From NCBI RefSeq assembly GCF_002799155.1, contig NZ_NERD01000002.1:2170001-2234000 (forward strand): a stretch of 64,000 nucleotides of DNA, in the 5' to 3' direction. The position numbers and the translations under genes are program-made. The DNA is from Stenotrophomonas maltophilia (GTDB lineage: Bacteria; Pseudomonadota; Gammaproteobacteria; Xanthomonadales; Xanthomonadaceae). Shown here piece after piece: positions 16,392-25,816 of the stretch. Below the pieces are notes generated by a model that worked only from the letters and a program-made list of their open reading frames with translations, did no database searches and was not told the DNA's origin. Position 1 is the stretch's first letter, and each line of letters begins with the position of its first letter.

Positions 16392-17207
16392 TCACTTGAC
16401 GCTGAGCGCGGCCTTCAGTGCGGTGGTCTTGACCATGTCGCTGATCAGCTGCTTGGTCGGGTCCCCCTTCAATGCGGCCTGCGCCACCACCTTCTGGTTG
16501 GCCTCCATGACCTCGATATAGGCATCATAGGATTTCATCCGTGCTTCCCAGCTCTGGGCAAGTGCGGCAATGTCATTGGCGGTGCGGAGCGATTCGCTGT
16601 CGGCACCCTGCACGGTGCCCTGATCGTTGTTGGTCAGGCGGATCTTGAGGATGCGGGTCAAGGAGTTGTTGATGCGCGGAACGGTCTGGGTCAGGAAATC
16701 GATCGCGTCGTTGTACTTGCGGTTCTGCATCATCCGGATGTTGACGCAGATCTGCATCTGCTGCTCCTTCACATCCGCCTGCGGATTGAACACGAACACC
16801 TTGAAGGCGGACTCCAGGTTGAAGTCCAGCGCCTTGCCACAGGTTTCGGCAACCAGATAGTTCGGCGCCACCGGCACCAGCGGCGCGCTGTCGGGCATGC
16901 CGAAGCTGTTCACCGCCGCCTGCACCTGGATCAGCGCCTGGCGATACTGCTCCAGCGTGCGGATCCAGCGGGTGTTCTGCTCGACGTACTCGGCCGCGTC
17001 CTGCGCTTTGGCCGCGTAGGCAGTCGCCTCGGTCTTGTAGGTATTGATCTGATTGAGCAGGTGCTGGATGAGGCTGGCACCGGTCTCCTGCACGGGAATC
17101 CAGGCGCTGACATTGCCGGTGCCGAGCGCCATCATGGCTGCCACGGTCATCGCTGCAAGACGGGGCGCGCGGCGGCGGGGCAAGGAAGTTTGCTTGGTAT
17201 TGTTCAT
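16392..17207 (-). CDS. virB5: VirB5, minor pilus/tip protein of the X-T4SS
   Basis: A 271-residue exported protein: basic N-terminus with RRRAPR, hydrophobic LAAMTVAAMMALGTGNVSA, then a mostly helical domain (LIQHLLNQINTYKTEATAY, NRKYNDAIDFLTQTVPRIN) typical of VirB5/TraC proteins. VirB5 sits at the pilus tip and assists contact with target cells. The ATG at 17207 has GGAGACTGAT directly upstream. It lies between virB4 and virB6 in the operon. Confidence 0.85.
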   Translation of the reverse strand: MNNTKQTSLPRRRAPRLAAMTVAAMMALGTGNVSAWIPVQETGASLIQHLLNQINTYKTEATAYAAKAQDAAEYVEQNTRWIRTLEQYRQALIQVQAAVNSFGMPDSAPLVPVAPNYLVAETCGKALDFNLESAFKVFVFNPQADVKEQQMQICVNIRMMQNRKYNDAIDFLTQTVPRINNSLTRILKIRLTNNDQGTVQGADSESLRTANDIAALAQSWEARMKSYDAYIEVMEANQKVVAQAALKGDPTKQLISDMVKTTALKAALSVK

Positions 17208-17259
17208 ATCAGTCTCCATTGATCGGAACTCGTAGTCTTCGGGCAGGCCGTCTTGCGGA

Positions 17260-19707
17260 TCAGGTAACAGTGTCGCGCGCTTCGACAGCCGCCTTGCCCG
17301 AGCCCTTTCGTTTCCTGTAGAACTCGCTCAACCACTGCTCGGGGGTGAGGTCAGCCTGGGAGACGCCTTCCGTGCGCGCAGCCTCCAGCAGTACCCGGTG
17401 CATCACCTCGATATTGTCGGTAGATGCGGAAATCACCGACAGGATGTCGTCCATACCACGCAGGTTGAGCTGGCAGACGCTGGAGGCATGACCCTGCTTG
17501 ACCAGGAAGCAGCGCGAGCGCTCGTCCAGGGCTGTAACCACCCTGAACTCGGCCTCGGTCAGTTTCAGGCCGTCCATGTAGTCGCTCTTGCTGGCGTTCG
17601 GGTTCGGCAGCAGGATCAACGTGGCAGTCTGCTCGATCAGTGCGGCGGAGATATCGCTCTTCAGCGCATCCTCCGGGCTCTGCGTAGCGAAGATGCCCAG
17701 ACCATTCTGCTTACGGATGGTCTTCTGCTTGTTCTTCGCGAACTCCTTCAGACCGCCCTCGCCGTCCAGGATCTTCCAGAATTCGTCCATCACGTAGATC
17801 AGCGGACGACCATCGATCAGCGACTCCAGGCGGTGCAGCAGGTAGTTGATGACCGGCACGCGCACTTCAGGGTTGTCGATGATATCGGTGTAGTCGAAAC
17901 CGATGATGTTGGCCTTGCTCAGGTCAACGGTATCCACGGGATTGTCGAACACCCAGCCCAGCGAGTTACCCGAGGTCCAGCGACGCATGCGCGCGTAGAG
18001 GCCATCGTCACCCATGTTGGGCAGGCTCTTCTGGAAGTTGGTCATGCTGCGCAGGTGCATCGGCGTATCAAGCATGCTTTCCACCGCGCGATAGATATCT
18101 TCTTCCTCGCGCGCGCTGTACTCACGCTTGCCGGCCAGGACCTTGATCAGGTCGGCCAGGAACTGCACGTTGGCTTCGTTGTTCTCGCACTGGAACGGGT
18201 TGAAGCCGGTCGGCGCGCCGTTCTCCAGGGCCAGGTAGTTGCCTCCGCAGGCACGCACGAAGATCTCCGCGCCGCGATCCTTGTCGAAGAAGAAGATGGT
18301 CGGCGACGGCTCGTACTTCTGCACCTGGCTGAGCAGGAAGTTGATCAGCGCGGTCTTACCGGTACCGGACTTGCCGATCACCATGGTGTTGGCGATCGCC
18401 TTCTCACCCAGCGAGTTTTCCGACGGGTGGGTCGCGTGGAAATTGAAGTAGTACGGCTGGCCATTGGTGGTCTGCAGCGTGGTGACGCAGTCGCCCCACG
18501 GGTTGTTGTGCTGCTTGCCGGTCGCGAAATTGTGCAGCGGCGACAGGCCCAGGAAATTCAGCGAGCTGACATTGGCCAGGCGGGTGCGATAGCGCCAGTT
18601 GCCCGGCAGCTGCGAATAGAAGGACGAGGTAACCGCCAGGTCTTCCTTGGTCGACACGAAACCGGCGTTGGACAGCTCGGCACGGGTCGAGGCGACATTC
18701 TGCGAAAGCTTGGCCTGCGTGTCGCCGTAGACCGCCATGATGAAGTGGTATTCACCCAGCACGAAGTTGCCCGACGACAGCTGATCCATGGCCTGGTCGA
18801 GCTCGACGATCTGGCTGACCGCCTTGTCGCCGGAGGAGATCATCATGCCCTTGGTGCGGTCGAGCACCTTCAGCGCGTCCTGGCGCCCCATCGGGCTGAA
18901 CGAATGGGTGATGACGTATTCGTAGTCCAGGTACTTCAGGCCATTGAGGATGCCCGGGTAAGTGCCCTCGGCATACTCCTTGATGTTCAGAATGGCGCCG
19001 AAGTGGTTGGCACCATTGGGGGTATTGATCGCGAAATCGCCGGTCTTGGCCGAGAACATATGGCGGCTGACAGGCAGGTAGTCCTTGATCGGTGCCGACA
19101 GCACCGGCACCGGCTCGTCGATGCGATTGATCAGGTAACCGAACAGCTCCAGCGTTTCCGAGAACACCACGCCGTTCTTGGCCTCGTACATTCCCAAGCG
19201 GTACGGCGCGTAGTCGCGGATGACGGCCTCGACGTTGCCGGCCAGCTCCATCAGCTTTTCGACCGCCTGCTCCTGCTCGGCGCGCAGCTTGTCCACGTTC
19301 GCCGACTTCTCTACGAAGCGCTTACCCGCCACCACGGGGCGGTAGATCATGGTCAGGTACAGCTCGTTCTGCATGATGCGCTGCGAGGACAGCATGCCCA
19401 TGTACTGGTCGGACACGTCCTGGTTGAAGCGCTGCTTGTAGTTGCTCTTGCCCTTCAGCGTGCGACGGCGACGGATGTCGTGCACCCAGAACGCCACGTT
19501 CACGAAGTCCGGTGCACGCAGCGTCTGCAGCAGGCGGTTGAACGTGTTGTGGCGATGCTCGAGCTCCCACTCCTCACGACCCACGAACGGCAGCCCTTCC
19601 AGATGCCAGGTCAGCAGGTAGTCGCCGCCCGTGGTCTTGACCACGTTCGGGGCAACATGCGACGACAACGGAATGAACTCGCTGATGGAGGTGTCAGGGC
19701 TGAACAT
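17260..19707 (-). CDS. virB4: VirB4 ATPase of the X-T4SS
   Basis: An 815-residue VirB4/CagE-family ATPase. The N-terminal domain includes LEGLPFVGREEWELEHRHN; Walker A is GKSGTGKT at residues 445-452 and Walker B PLIYVMDEFWKIL near residue 640, followed by KTIRKQNGLGIFATQSPEDAL. VirB4 hexamers at the cytoplasmic face energise pilus assembly and substrate transfer. The stop lies 52 bases before virB5. Confidence 0.96.
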   Translation of the reverse strand: MFSPDTSISEFIPLSSHVAPNVVKTTGGDYLLTWHLEGLPFVGREEWELEHRHNTFNRLLQTLRAPDFVNVAFWVHDIRRRRTLKGKSNYKQRFNQDVSDQYMGMLSSQRIMQNELYLTMIYRPVVAGKRFVEKSANVDKLRAEQEQAVEKLMELAGNVEAVIRDYAPYRLGMYEAKNGVVFSETLELFGYLINRIDEPVPVLSAPIKDYLPVSRHMFSAKTGDFAINTPNGANHFGAILNIKEYAEGTYPGILNGLKYLDYEYVITHSFSPMGRQDALKVLDRTKGMMISSGDKAVSQIVELDQAMDQLSSGNFVLGEYHFIMAVYGDTQAKLSQNVASTRAELSNAGFVSTKEDLAVTSSFYSQLPGNWRYRTRLANVSSLNFLGLSPLHNFATGKQHNNPWGDCVTTLQTTNGQPYYFNFHATHPSENSLGEKAIANTMVIGKSGTGKTALINFLLSQVQKYEPSPTIFFFDKDRGAEIFVRACGGNYLALENGAPTGFNPFQCENNEANVQFLADLIKVLAGKREYSAREEEDIYRAVESMLDTPMHLRSMTNFQKSLPNMGDDGLYARMRRWTSGNSLGWVFDNPVDTVDLSKANIIGFDYTDIIDNPEVRVPVINYLLHRLESLIDGRPLIYVMDEFWKILDGEGGLKEFAKNKQKTIRKQNGLGIFATQSPEDALKSDISAALIEQTATLILLPNPNASKSDYMDGLKLTEAEFRVVTALDERSRCFLVKQGHASSVCQLNLRGMDDILSVISASTDNIEVMHRVLLEAARTEGVSQADLTPEQWLSEFYRKRKGSGKAAVEARDTVT

Positions 19708-19752
19708 ACGACTGCTTCCAAAGAGGTACTGCCAAGGAGTTTCAAGAGACCC

Positions 19753-19772
19753 GGCGGGCGCGGACGCCCGCC
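19753..19772. other. GC-rich hairpin in the virB3-virB4 gap
   Basis: GGCGGGCG, loop CGGA, CGCCCGCC: a perfect 8-bp stem in the 81-base spacer between virB3 and virB4. No T-run follows, so it is more likely an mRNA-stabilising or partial attenuation element than a terminator. Confidence 0.5.
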
Positions 19773-19788
19773 AGGCCGGATCCGGACC

Positions 19789-20097
19789 TCAATCCATTCG
19801 GGCCGGCTTGTCGCGGTAATGGTTGGGGTTGAACACCCACATGCCATCGTGTTCCTGCACGTTGCGCACCTTCAGCTTGAACATCAGGCGCAGGCCCAGC
19901 AGCCGGAAGATCATTTCGTCACGCTTGGCCATGTGCCGCATGATGAAGACCGCCACCGGAATGGTGAGCAGGAACCAGAAGTTCGTGTACATGCTGAGCA
20001 GCAACAACCCACCGGCCACCATGAAAAATGGCAGGTAGGGGACGCCCAGGAACATCGCTGGGCGCGTGCAGCCGCGGAACACGACGTTCTTATGCAC
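19789..20097 (-). CDS. virB3: VirB3, inner-membrane component
   Basis: A 102-residue protein with paired hydrophobic segments (AMFLGVPYLPFFMVAGGLLL and NFWFLLTIPVAVFIMRH) after a short N-terminus KNVVFRGCTRPAM, the classic VirB3 layout. It binds VirB4 at the inner membrane. Its start overlaps the end of virB2 by eight bases. Confidence 0.92.
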   Translation of the reverse strand: MHKNVVFRGCTRPAMFLGVPYLPFFMVAGGLLLLSMYTNFWFLLTIPVAVFIMRHMAKRDEMIFRLLGLRLMFKLKVRNVQEHDGMWVFNPNHYRDKPARMD

Positions 20098-20500
20098 TGT
20101 AGTACTGGATCGCGTTGTTGATCAGGTAGTAGGTGGTGCTGGTGCCAGCACCGCACTTGCCATCGCTGCCTTCGCCCAGCAGCATGCGCGCGATCTGGCC
20201 AGCGGCACCGATCAGCACGCCACCGATCAGGATCGGCGCGACGTCACCGATGCGCTTGTGCGCGAAGGCGATCTGGTAGCCGGCGAAGATCACCGCAATG
20301 GTCACCACGGCGATCGAGGCCATGTTCAGCAGGCCGTTGATGTTGGAGAAGAAACCGCAGACCTTCTTGTCGGTGCCGCCGAAGTCGGTGCTGGTGGCGA
20401 ACACCTGCGGGGCGAACAGTGCGCCAACGAAGATCGTGGCCATCAGCAGGGTCTTCAGCGTGCGCTGGGCCTGGACGAGGTCGAGATTGGATCGCTTCAT
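20090..20500 (-). CDS. virB2: VirB2 major pilin
   Basis: A 136-residue prepilin: long signal peptide (LKTLLMATIFVGALFAPQVFA) then two hydrophobic helices (ASIAVVTIAVIFAGYQIAFA and IGDVAPILIGGVLIGAAGQI) joined by a basic loop HKR, as in VirB2 pilins. Cysteines in KKVCGFF and GKCGAG could form a disulfide. The ATG at 20500 has AAGGAAATC upstream; longer in-frame starts were rejected because they lack a signal. Confidence 0.92.
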   Translation of the reverse strand: MKRSNLDLVQAQRTLKTLLMATIFVGALFAPQVFATSTDFGGTDKKVCGFFSNINGLLNMASIAVVTIAVIFAGYQIAFAHKRIGDVAPILIGGVLIGAAGQIARMLLGEGSDGKCGAGTSTTYYLINNAIQYYSA

Positions 20501-20573
20501 GGATTGATTTCCTTGTTGATGGACTAACACAACTGAATCGACCAGCCGGGGGACTGGCCGCACCACGACTTCG

Positions 20574-21557
20574 TCAGAACACGAAGGCCGCATCCCCTGC
20601 GGGAATCTGCTGCACCGGCGCAGCCTGCACCGGTGCGTTGAATGAATTTTCGCCACCGGCCACAGGCTGGTTGCGCTCGCTCCAGGGCCGCAGCATCACG
20701 GGCCCCTCGTTGCCGGCGCCGGCAGCGCCCGGCAACTGCTGCGGCATGGCCATTGCCTGCGCCGGACTCTGCTGAGGCAGCTGCTGCGGCATGCCACCGG
20801 CCTGTTGCTGCGGATAGGCGGCCCCTTGGGTGGGCTGCGCCTGTGGCTGCATCATCCGCTCCACCGAGCCCAGCACTACCTTGGACAGCGCCTGGTCGGC
20901 GATGTTCAGCAGGCTGCCCCGCGCCATTGCACCGGTGGACGGGTACACGACATAGGCGCGTGCGGGATCTTCCGACGGCACGTACACGGGGCCATTGGAT
21001 TGAGCAACGATGCGCGCCTGCGCCGGCGAAGCCAGCTGCGGGTGATGCTCGACCTTCACCGCGCGGCGCTCCCCCCGACTGACCACGTCGATCGGTGCGA
21101 CACCATTACTGGCGACCTGCTGCCCGCGGCGGATCGAGTCGTAGATCTTCTGCACGTAGCCATGACGGAAGCCGGTCTCGAAATTGCCCGAGTAGTAGCA
21201 GCTGAACGACTTGCCCCAGTCACCACCGGAGCGCTTGTAGCACTCGGCGAGGATGCGCGAACCTGCCTGCAGGTTCGGGCACTGCTGGAAGGCCTTCTCG
21301 TAGGAATCCAGGCCGTACTTGCCCAGGTTGTAGCGATTGACCTGAGCCAGCCCGATCGAGAAGTTGTAGCCCTTCTCTTCCAGCATGCGCACCGTCGCCA
21401 GTGCTTCATCCAAGGCCTTGGGCTGGCGCACCAGTGCGCCGCCGACCACGCCGATGGCGTAGGGATTGCGCGACGATTCGACGTTGATGACGTGCTGCAT
21501 CACATCCATCGATACGGCCATCTCCGGGCACGCCATCATTTCCAGTCCTGGCAGCAT
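20574..21557 (-). CDS. virB1: VirB1 lytic transglycosylase
   Basis: A 327-residue protein with an SLT-type transglycosylase domain in the first ~160 residues: catalytic Glu27 in HVINVESSRNPYAIGV, then FSIGLAQVNRYNLGKYGLD and SCYYSGNFETGF. The C-terminal ~130 residues are rich in Gln and Pro. VirB1 opens peptidoglycan locally for channel assembly. No standard signal peptide is visible at this start. It begins 3 bases after virB11. Confidence 0.92.
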   Translation of the reverse strand: MLPGLEMMACPEMAVSMDVMQHVINVESSRNPYAIGVVGGALVRQPKALDEALATVRMLEEKGYNFSIGLAQVNRYNLGKYGLDSYEKAFQQCPNLQAGSRILAECYKRSGGDWGKSFSCYYSGNFETGFRHGYVQKIYDSIRRGQQVASNGVAPIDVVSRGERRAVKVEHHPQLASPAQARIVAQSNGPVYVPSEDPARAYVVYPSTGAMARGSLLNIADQALSKVVLGSVERMMQPQAQPTQGAAYPQQQAGGMPQQLPQQSPAQAMAMPQQLPGAAGAGNEGPVMLRPWSERNQPVAGGENSFNAPVQAAPVQQIPAGDAAFVF

Positions 21558-21560
21558 CCT

Positions 21561-22604
21561 TCAGCCCTCCTGCCCCTGGGCACGCCCAGGATTGAAGTCG
21601 ATGCCGGTGATGTAGCGCGAGCCGGCATGCGCCTTGATATGCACGACGATGTCGATGGTCATCATCAACAGTCGCTTGATCACGTTGAATTCAAGGCCCG
21701 AACCTTCGGTCGAGGCCTTCACCATCAATGCCAGCTGGTCCCAGGTCTGCTCCGGGCTGCCCGCATGGCAGCTGGTGATCGAACCCGGATGACCGGACGC
21801 GCAGTTGCGGATGAAGTAGAACGCCTCGTCACCGCGCAGCTCGGCGAGGATGATGCGTTCGGGCTTCATGCGCAGGCAGGCCTCCATGCAGCTCTTGGCC
21901 GTCACATTGCTGGTGCTCTGCCCGCCTTTGGAATACAACAGGTGCACGACGTTGGGCTGGGTCAGGAACAGCTCGCGCGCGTCCTCGATGGTGACCAGGC
22001 GCTCGTTGTCCGGGATATGGTTGACCAAGGCCTTCATGAAGGTGGTCTTGCCGCTACCGGTCGCACCGGATACCACGATGTTCTTGCGGTACATCACCGC
22101 ACGCCGGAAGAACTCGGCGTACTCGCGCGAATGGCGCAGCTCCAGCAGCTCGCGATCCTGCTCGCTGATGCTGCCATCGCTTTCCAGGATCTGATTGAAG
22201 AAGCCGTCTTCGTGATACTGGCTGAGCGACTTGGTGTGCTTGGACGGCAGACGGATGGTGATCGACACCTTCCCTGCATCACATGCCGGCGGAATCACGA
22301 ACTGCGCACGCTGGCCGGTGGGGAACGTGAGCGACACGACCGGATCGGCATCGGTGATGCGCTGGCCGGTGTTGCTCTCGTTCACCACCGCCGTGCAGAA
22401 CTGCCGGGCCCGCTCGAAGGTCAGGCTCGGCACGTCCACCCGCTGCCACCCGGCCCGCGTTTCCAGGTACAGCTCACCGGGACGGTTGATGCAGATTTCC
22501 GTCACTTCCGGGGATGTCATGTACTCGGCGATGCCCAGCACTTCGTACTGATAGCGCAGGAAATCGCTGGAGACGAGGGCGAGGGGTGACACTTCGGCGT
22601 CCAT
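21561..22604 (-). CDS. virB11: VirB11 ATPase
   Basis: A 347-residue traffic ATPase of the VirB11/PilT family. Walker A is GATGSGKTT (residues 180-188), followed by LVTIEDARELFL (Asp box) and ILAELRGDEAFYFIRNCASG (Walker B and His-box region, GHPGSITSCHAG). The hexameric ATPase works with VirD4 and VirB4. It is separated from virB10 by 14 bases. Confidence 0.96.
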   Translation of the reverse strand: MDAEVSPLALVSSDFLRYQYEVLGIAEYMTSPEVTEICINRPGELYLETRAGWQRVDVPSLTFERARQFCTAVVNESNTGQRITDADPVVSLTFPTGQRAQFVIPPACDAGKVSITIRLPSKHTKSLSQYHEDGFFNQILESDGSISEQDRELLELRHSREYAEFFRRAVMYRKNIVVSGATGSGKTTFMKALVNHIPDNERLVTIEDARELFLTQPNVVHLLYSKGGQSTSNVTAKSCMEACLRMKPERIILAELRGDEAFYFIRNCASGHPGSITSCHAGSPEQTWDQLALMVKASTEGSGLEFNVIKRLLMMTIDIVVHIKAHAGSRYITGIDFNPGRAQGQEG

Positions 22605-22618
22605 GATCGTTCGTTGGG

Positions 22619-23890
22619 TTACCGGCGGGGGTGCAGCACGTTGGTGAAGTCGACGTCCTTGGCAACGTAGACGTTCACGATCGTGCCCTGGTTGATGGTG
22701 ACGGTCGGCGGACGACGGTTGCTGCTGAGTGCTTCGTTGGCCAGGCGCTCCATCGTGCGTGCGGTAGCACTCTCATAAGGCGACTGCACCGTCATGCCGT
22801 TGTTGGCGATGGTGGTCGTCTCCGGACCGTGTTCGGCGGCCGCGTACTTGAAGGCGTCGGAAATCAGGCTGATCATCAGCGCCGAGGCGATACGGCTGCC
22901 CCAGTGCGCGCTGTACTGGCCCGGATGACCGGCACCGCCCAGCTGATCCACGCCCGGGCTGGACATCGCAACGTCGATGCCATTCGGAGTGGTGATGCGA
23001 TCCCAGATCACTTCCACGCGCTTGCCCATCGGACCGCCGCCGTAGGCGCCATAGATCTTGGAGCCCTTCGGCAGCAGCAGGTTGCGACCGTTGATCGAGT
23101 ACACCGGCTCGGTCAGCAGGCACGAGGTATAGCCGGCGAGATCGGTGATGATTCGGGTTTCCAACACGCAACGCAGGTAGGTGCCACGCACCAGCAGCGC
23201 GTCGGGGCTCTGGATATAGGTGGCGCTGGAGACATCCTCGACGTCCGGGCCGCGGCGAACCTTTGCCGGCGCCGCCTGATTGTTGGGCAGCTGGGCCAGC
23301 ATGGCACGGGTGTACTCATCCATGCCGCGGCCGCCATTGCCCCCGTTGCCATCCTGTCCATCACCACCACCCACCCCGCTCCCGGAGCCGATGCGGCGGT
23401 CCAGCAAAGTCGGGCCACGGTCCATCTCGCGCGCCGAATCGGACTGGGGAACGAACAGCGGGGTGGAATCCAGCGGCGGCGGTGGTAGCGGCGGCGTCAT
23501 CGGAATCGGATCAACCGGTTGCATGGCCTGGGAGGGCACCGGACTCGTCTGCACGGCGTCCGGCAGAGTCGGCGTAGACACGCGCGCAACGTCCGGCACC
23601 TTCTGCACAGCGTCCTTGTCATCCTGGCCCTTGCGGAACAGCAGGAAACCCATGGCCACCAGCAGCACCACGATGCCGCCCAGGAACAGCAGCGCCTTTC
23701 GGTTCAGCCGCTGCTCTTCGGCCGAGCGCAGCTGCGGCGCGGCCGCATCCAGATCCGGCGCAGGCTCGGCCTGGGTCGTGCCGAAGTACGGGTTCGACTG
23801 CGCGTCCGAAGCACCCTGTGCGCCGTACGGGCTCTGGCTCTCGTCGCGTCCGTTGTTCGGGTCGTTTCCGGGAGTGTTCTGCTGGCTCAT
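22619..23890 (-). CDS. virB10: VirB10, channel scaffold spanning both membranes
   Basis: A 423-residue TrbI/VirB10 protein: cytoplasmic Gln/Asn-rich N-terminus, one inner-membrane span (KALLFLGGIVVLLVAMGFLL, residues ~65-84), proline-rich periplasmic stretch (PMTPPLPPPPLDSTP), then the conserved C-terminal domain with RCVLETRIITDLAGYTSCLL and PKGSKIYGAYGGG. VirB10 links inner complex and outer-membrane pore. Its start overlaps the virB9 stop by four bases. Confidence 0.95.
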   Translation of the reverse strand: MSQQNTPGNDPNNGRDESQSPYGAQGASDAQSNPYFGTTQAEPAPDLDAAAPQLRSAEEQRLNRKALLFLGGIVVLLVAMGFLLFRKGQDDKDAVQKVPDVARVSTPTLPDAVQTSPVPSQAMQPVDPIPMTPPLPPPPLDSTPLFVPQSDSAREMDRGPTLLDRRIGSGSGVGGGDGQDGNGGNGGRGMDEYTRAMLAQLPNNQAAPAKVRRGPDVEDVSSATYIQSPDALLVRGTYLRCVLETRIITDLAGYTSCLLTEPVYSINGRNLLLPKGSKIYGAYGGGPMGKRVEVIWDRITTPNGIDVAMSSPGVDQLGGAGHPGQYSAHWGSRIASALMISLISDAFKYAAAEHGPETTTIANNGMTVQSPYESATARTMERLANEALSSNRRPPTVTINQGTIVNVYVAKDVDFTNVLHPRR

Positions 23891-24666
23891 TTCTTCACGT
23901 TCCTTCGCAGGCCGACGACGAAGTCGCCGTGGCGGATGACCAGGTACGGGTGTGTCCCGTGCACGATCAGCGTATTGCCTTCAACCGTGGTGTTGACCAC
24001 GAAGTCTTCACCGTATTCTGTTTCACGACCAAACACCGCCGGGAAGATGCCGGTCTTGTACTCCGGCGAATTCGGTAGTTTCAGGTAGGTGAAACGACCA
24101 TCGTCATAGGCATTGACCGGGATCAGCCACCCCATCTTCTTCGCCTTGCTGGTCGAATAGGAGTAGTTGAAGTTGTACTGGCGGTCCTTGGCCAGTTCCG
24201 AGCTCAGCAACGGCTTGGCCTCTTCCTCGACCGCTTCCTGGGCGACGCCGAACACGGTGTCGTTCGGATAGACGAAGGCGATCTTGTACTGCACACCGGC
24301 ACGACGGGCCTGTTCCAGCTGGCGCCAGTCGGTGGCCACCACCTTCAGCTCGAAGATGTAGGAATGGGTCTCGGTGCGCACCATCATGTTGGTGTCGACG
24401 TCGACGTTCTTCGGCTTGAGGTAGAACACGTTCTCGCGACGGGTCAGTTCCCAGCCGCTGCTGAAGCCGGTGCTGTAGTCGAGGATCTTCTCGTTCGGGC
24501 TCAACTCGATCTGGGTGGTCAGGCCCAGGCCGGTGCGAACCGGATAGATGCGGTCCTTCTCGTACTCGTAGTGGTCAACCGCCTGCGCCATCGCCGCCGC
24601 TGGGAACAGCAACGACAACATCGACAGCAGCGCCAGCGCGCTTCCCCTGATATTTCGACTACTCAT
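23887..24666 (-). CDS. virB9: VirB9, outer-membrane core complex
   Basis: A 259-residue exported protein: signal peptide ALALLSMLSLLFPAAAMAQA, N-terminal domain with RTGLGLTTQIELSPNEKI, and the C-terminal CagX domain with NFNYSYSTSKAKKMGWLIPV, DGRFTYLKLPNSPEYKTGIF and VIRHGDFVVGLRRN. With VirB7 and VirB10 it forms the outer core ring. Start and stop overlap virB8 and virB10 by four bases each. Confidence 0.95.
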   Translation of the reverse strand: MSSRNIRGSALALLSMLSLLFPAAAMAQAVDHYEYEKDRIYPVRTGLGLTTQIELSPNEKILDYSTGFSSGWELTRRENVFYLKPKNVDVDTNMMVRTETHSYIFELKVVATDWRQLEQARRAGVQYKIAFVYPNDTVFGVAQEAVEEEAKPLLSSELAKDRQYNFNYSYSTSKAKKMGWLIPVNAYDDGRFTYLKLPNSPEYKTGIFPAVFGRETEYGEDFVVNTTVEGNTLIVHGTHPYLVIRHGDFVVGLRRNVKK

Positions 24667-25727
24667 CGGTTGCTTGCTCCATCAGCAGTTCCGGTGGAAT
24701 TGTTCTGCGCCGGCCTCATGGCCGGCTGTCCGGGCATGGCCTGCCCCGGCATTGCTTGCCCCTGCACCGGCTGACCCGGCATGGGTTGACCCTGTACGGG
24801 CTGGCCCGGCATCGGCTGGCCCGGCACCTGGCCGTTGGCCGGAACCGCGACCGGCTGGCCGGTGGCCGGATCGATCATCGTGGCCGCGGCCGGGTTGTTG
24901 GGATCGTAGACGCCCTGCGCCTGCTGCGCGGCCTGCGCGGCCTGTGCAGCCTGCTGCGCCTGTGCCTGCATGGCGCCGTCATCCGGCACCGGCACGCCAC
25001 GCGAGTAATCGTTGTCGACGCGGTACTCGGTGACCTGGAACGCCAGCGGGTTGAGGATGCGATCCTGCTCGGACAGCGCCAGGTTCTGGTTGTAGCTGAA
25101 GCGCATCGTCACCAGCTGGTTGTCCAGGTAGGTAGAGACGCCGGTGCGCTTGTCCAGCAGGCTGCGCTGTATGCGCACCGAAGCGCCGCGGAAGCTGCCG
25201 TTCGGCTCGGCCCCCAGTGGCGTGATGCTGAGGATCTTGACCCGGATGGCGCGCTCGCGACCGTACATCACGAACGGGTTCTGCGGGTTGTTGCCGGCAT
25301 AGCGGACCCGCATGGACTGCGCTACCGGATCGGTGGACATCACGAACACCAGTTCCCAGTCGCGCAGGCCCATCACCGCCGAGTCGTACGATTCGCGCGC
25401 GAGCACGTACTGGGCGACGTTGCTGCGATTGATCGCTTCGTTGGTGGTGATCGTCTCGCCCTGGAAGGTGCCACTCAGGCGCGCGACGGTCGCGGTGCCG
25501 GTGTAGGCATCGGCCATCACCAGGAACGGCACCTTCTCCTTCAGCGGCAGCATGTAGTAGTAGCCGCCCGCCAGGGCGAGCGACATCAGCAACGAGCCTG
25601 TGGCGACCCACCATGCGCGCCGCTCGCTGCGGCGCGCCATGTCGGCCACGGTGATCTCGTAGCTGACCGCCTTGGCGACCGACTGCTCGACCTTGGGACT
25701 ATTGCCGGGATCCTTCTTGCGGAACAT
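24663..25727 (-). CDS. virB8: VirB8, inner-membrane assembly factor with repetitive Pro/Gly/Gln C-terminus
   Basis: A 354-residue protein: cytoplasmic N-terminus, one span (VATGSLLMSLALAGGYYYML, residues ~41-60), and the VirB8 periplasmic domain (NRSNVAQYVLARESYD, YLDNQLVTMRFSYN). Unusually the last ~110 residues are low complexity: an Ala/Gln run followed by about eight imperfect repeats of MPGQP/VQGQ. Typical VirB8 proteins end soon after the globular domain (~240 residues), so this tail is an addition of unknown role, probably periplasmic. Confidence 0.92.
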   Translation of the reverse strand: MFRKKDPGNSPKVEQSVAKAVSYEITVADMARRSERRAWWVATGSLLMSLALAGGYYYMLPLKEKVPFLVMADAYTGTATVARLSGTFQGETITTNEAINRSNVAQYVLARESYDSAVMGLRDWELVFVMSTDPVAQSMRVRYAGNNPQNPFVMYGRERAIRVKILSITPLGAEPNGSFRGASVRIQRSLLDKRTGVSTYLDNQLVTMRFSYNQNLALSEQDRILNPLAFQVTEYRVDNDYSRGVPVPDDGAMQAQAQQAAQAAQAAQQAQGVYDPNNPAAATMIDPATGQPVAVPANGQVPGQPMPGQPVQGQPMPGQPVQGQAMPGQAMPGQPAMRPAQNNSTGTADGASNR

Positions 25728-25816
25728 GGATTCTTCCGTACTGCTGAAACATCAATGGGCGTGGCACCCCTGCGACAGGCGCGGGGAGCGGCACGTTCGA
25801 TGATTTCGAGGTGGAC

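Noticed and set aside
17398-20121. A 907-codon open frame on the plus strand opposite virB4 and virB3
   Set aside because: It is antisense to clearly conserved VirB4/VirB3, has His/Gln/Val-rich composition typical of the mirror frame in GC-rich DNA, and no motif or ribosome site.
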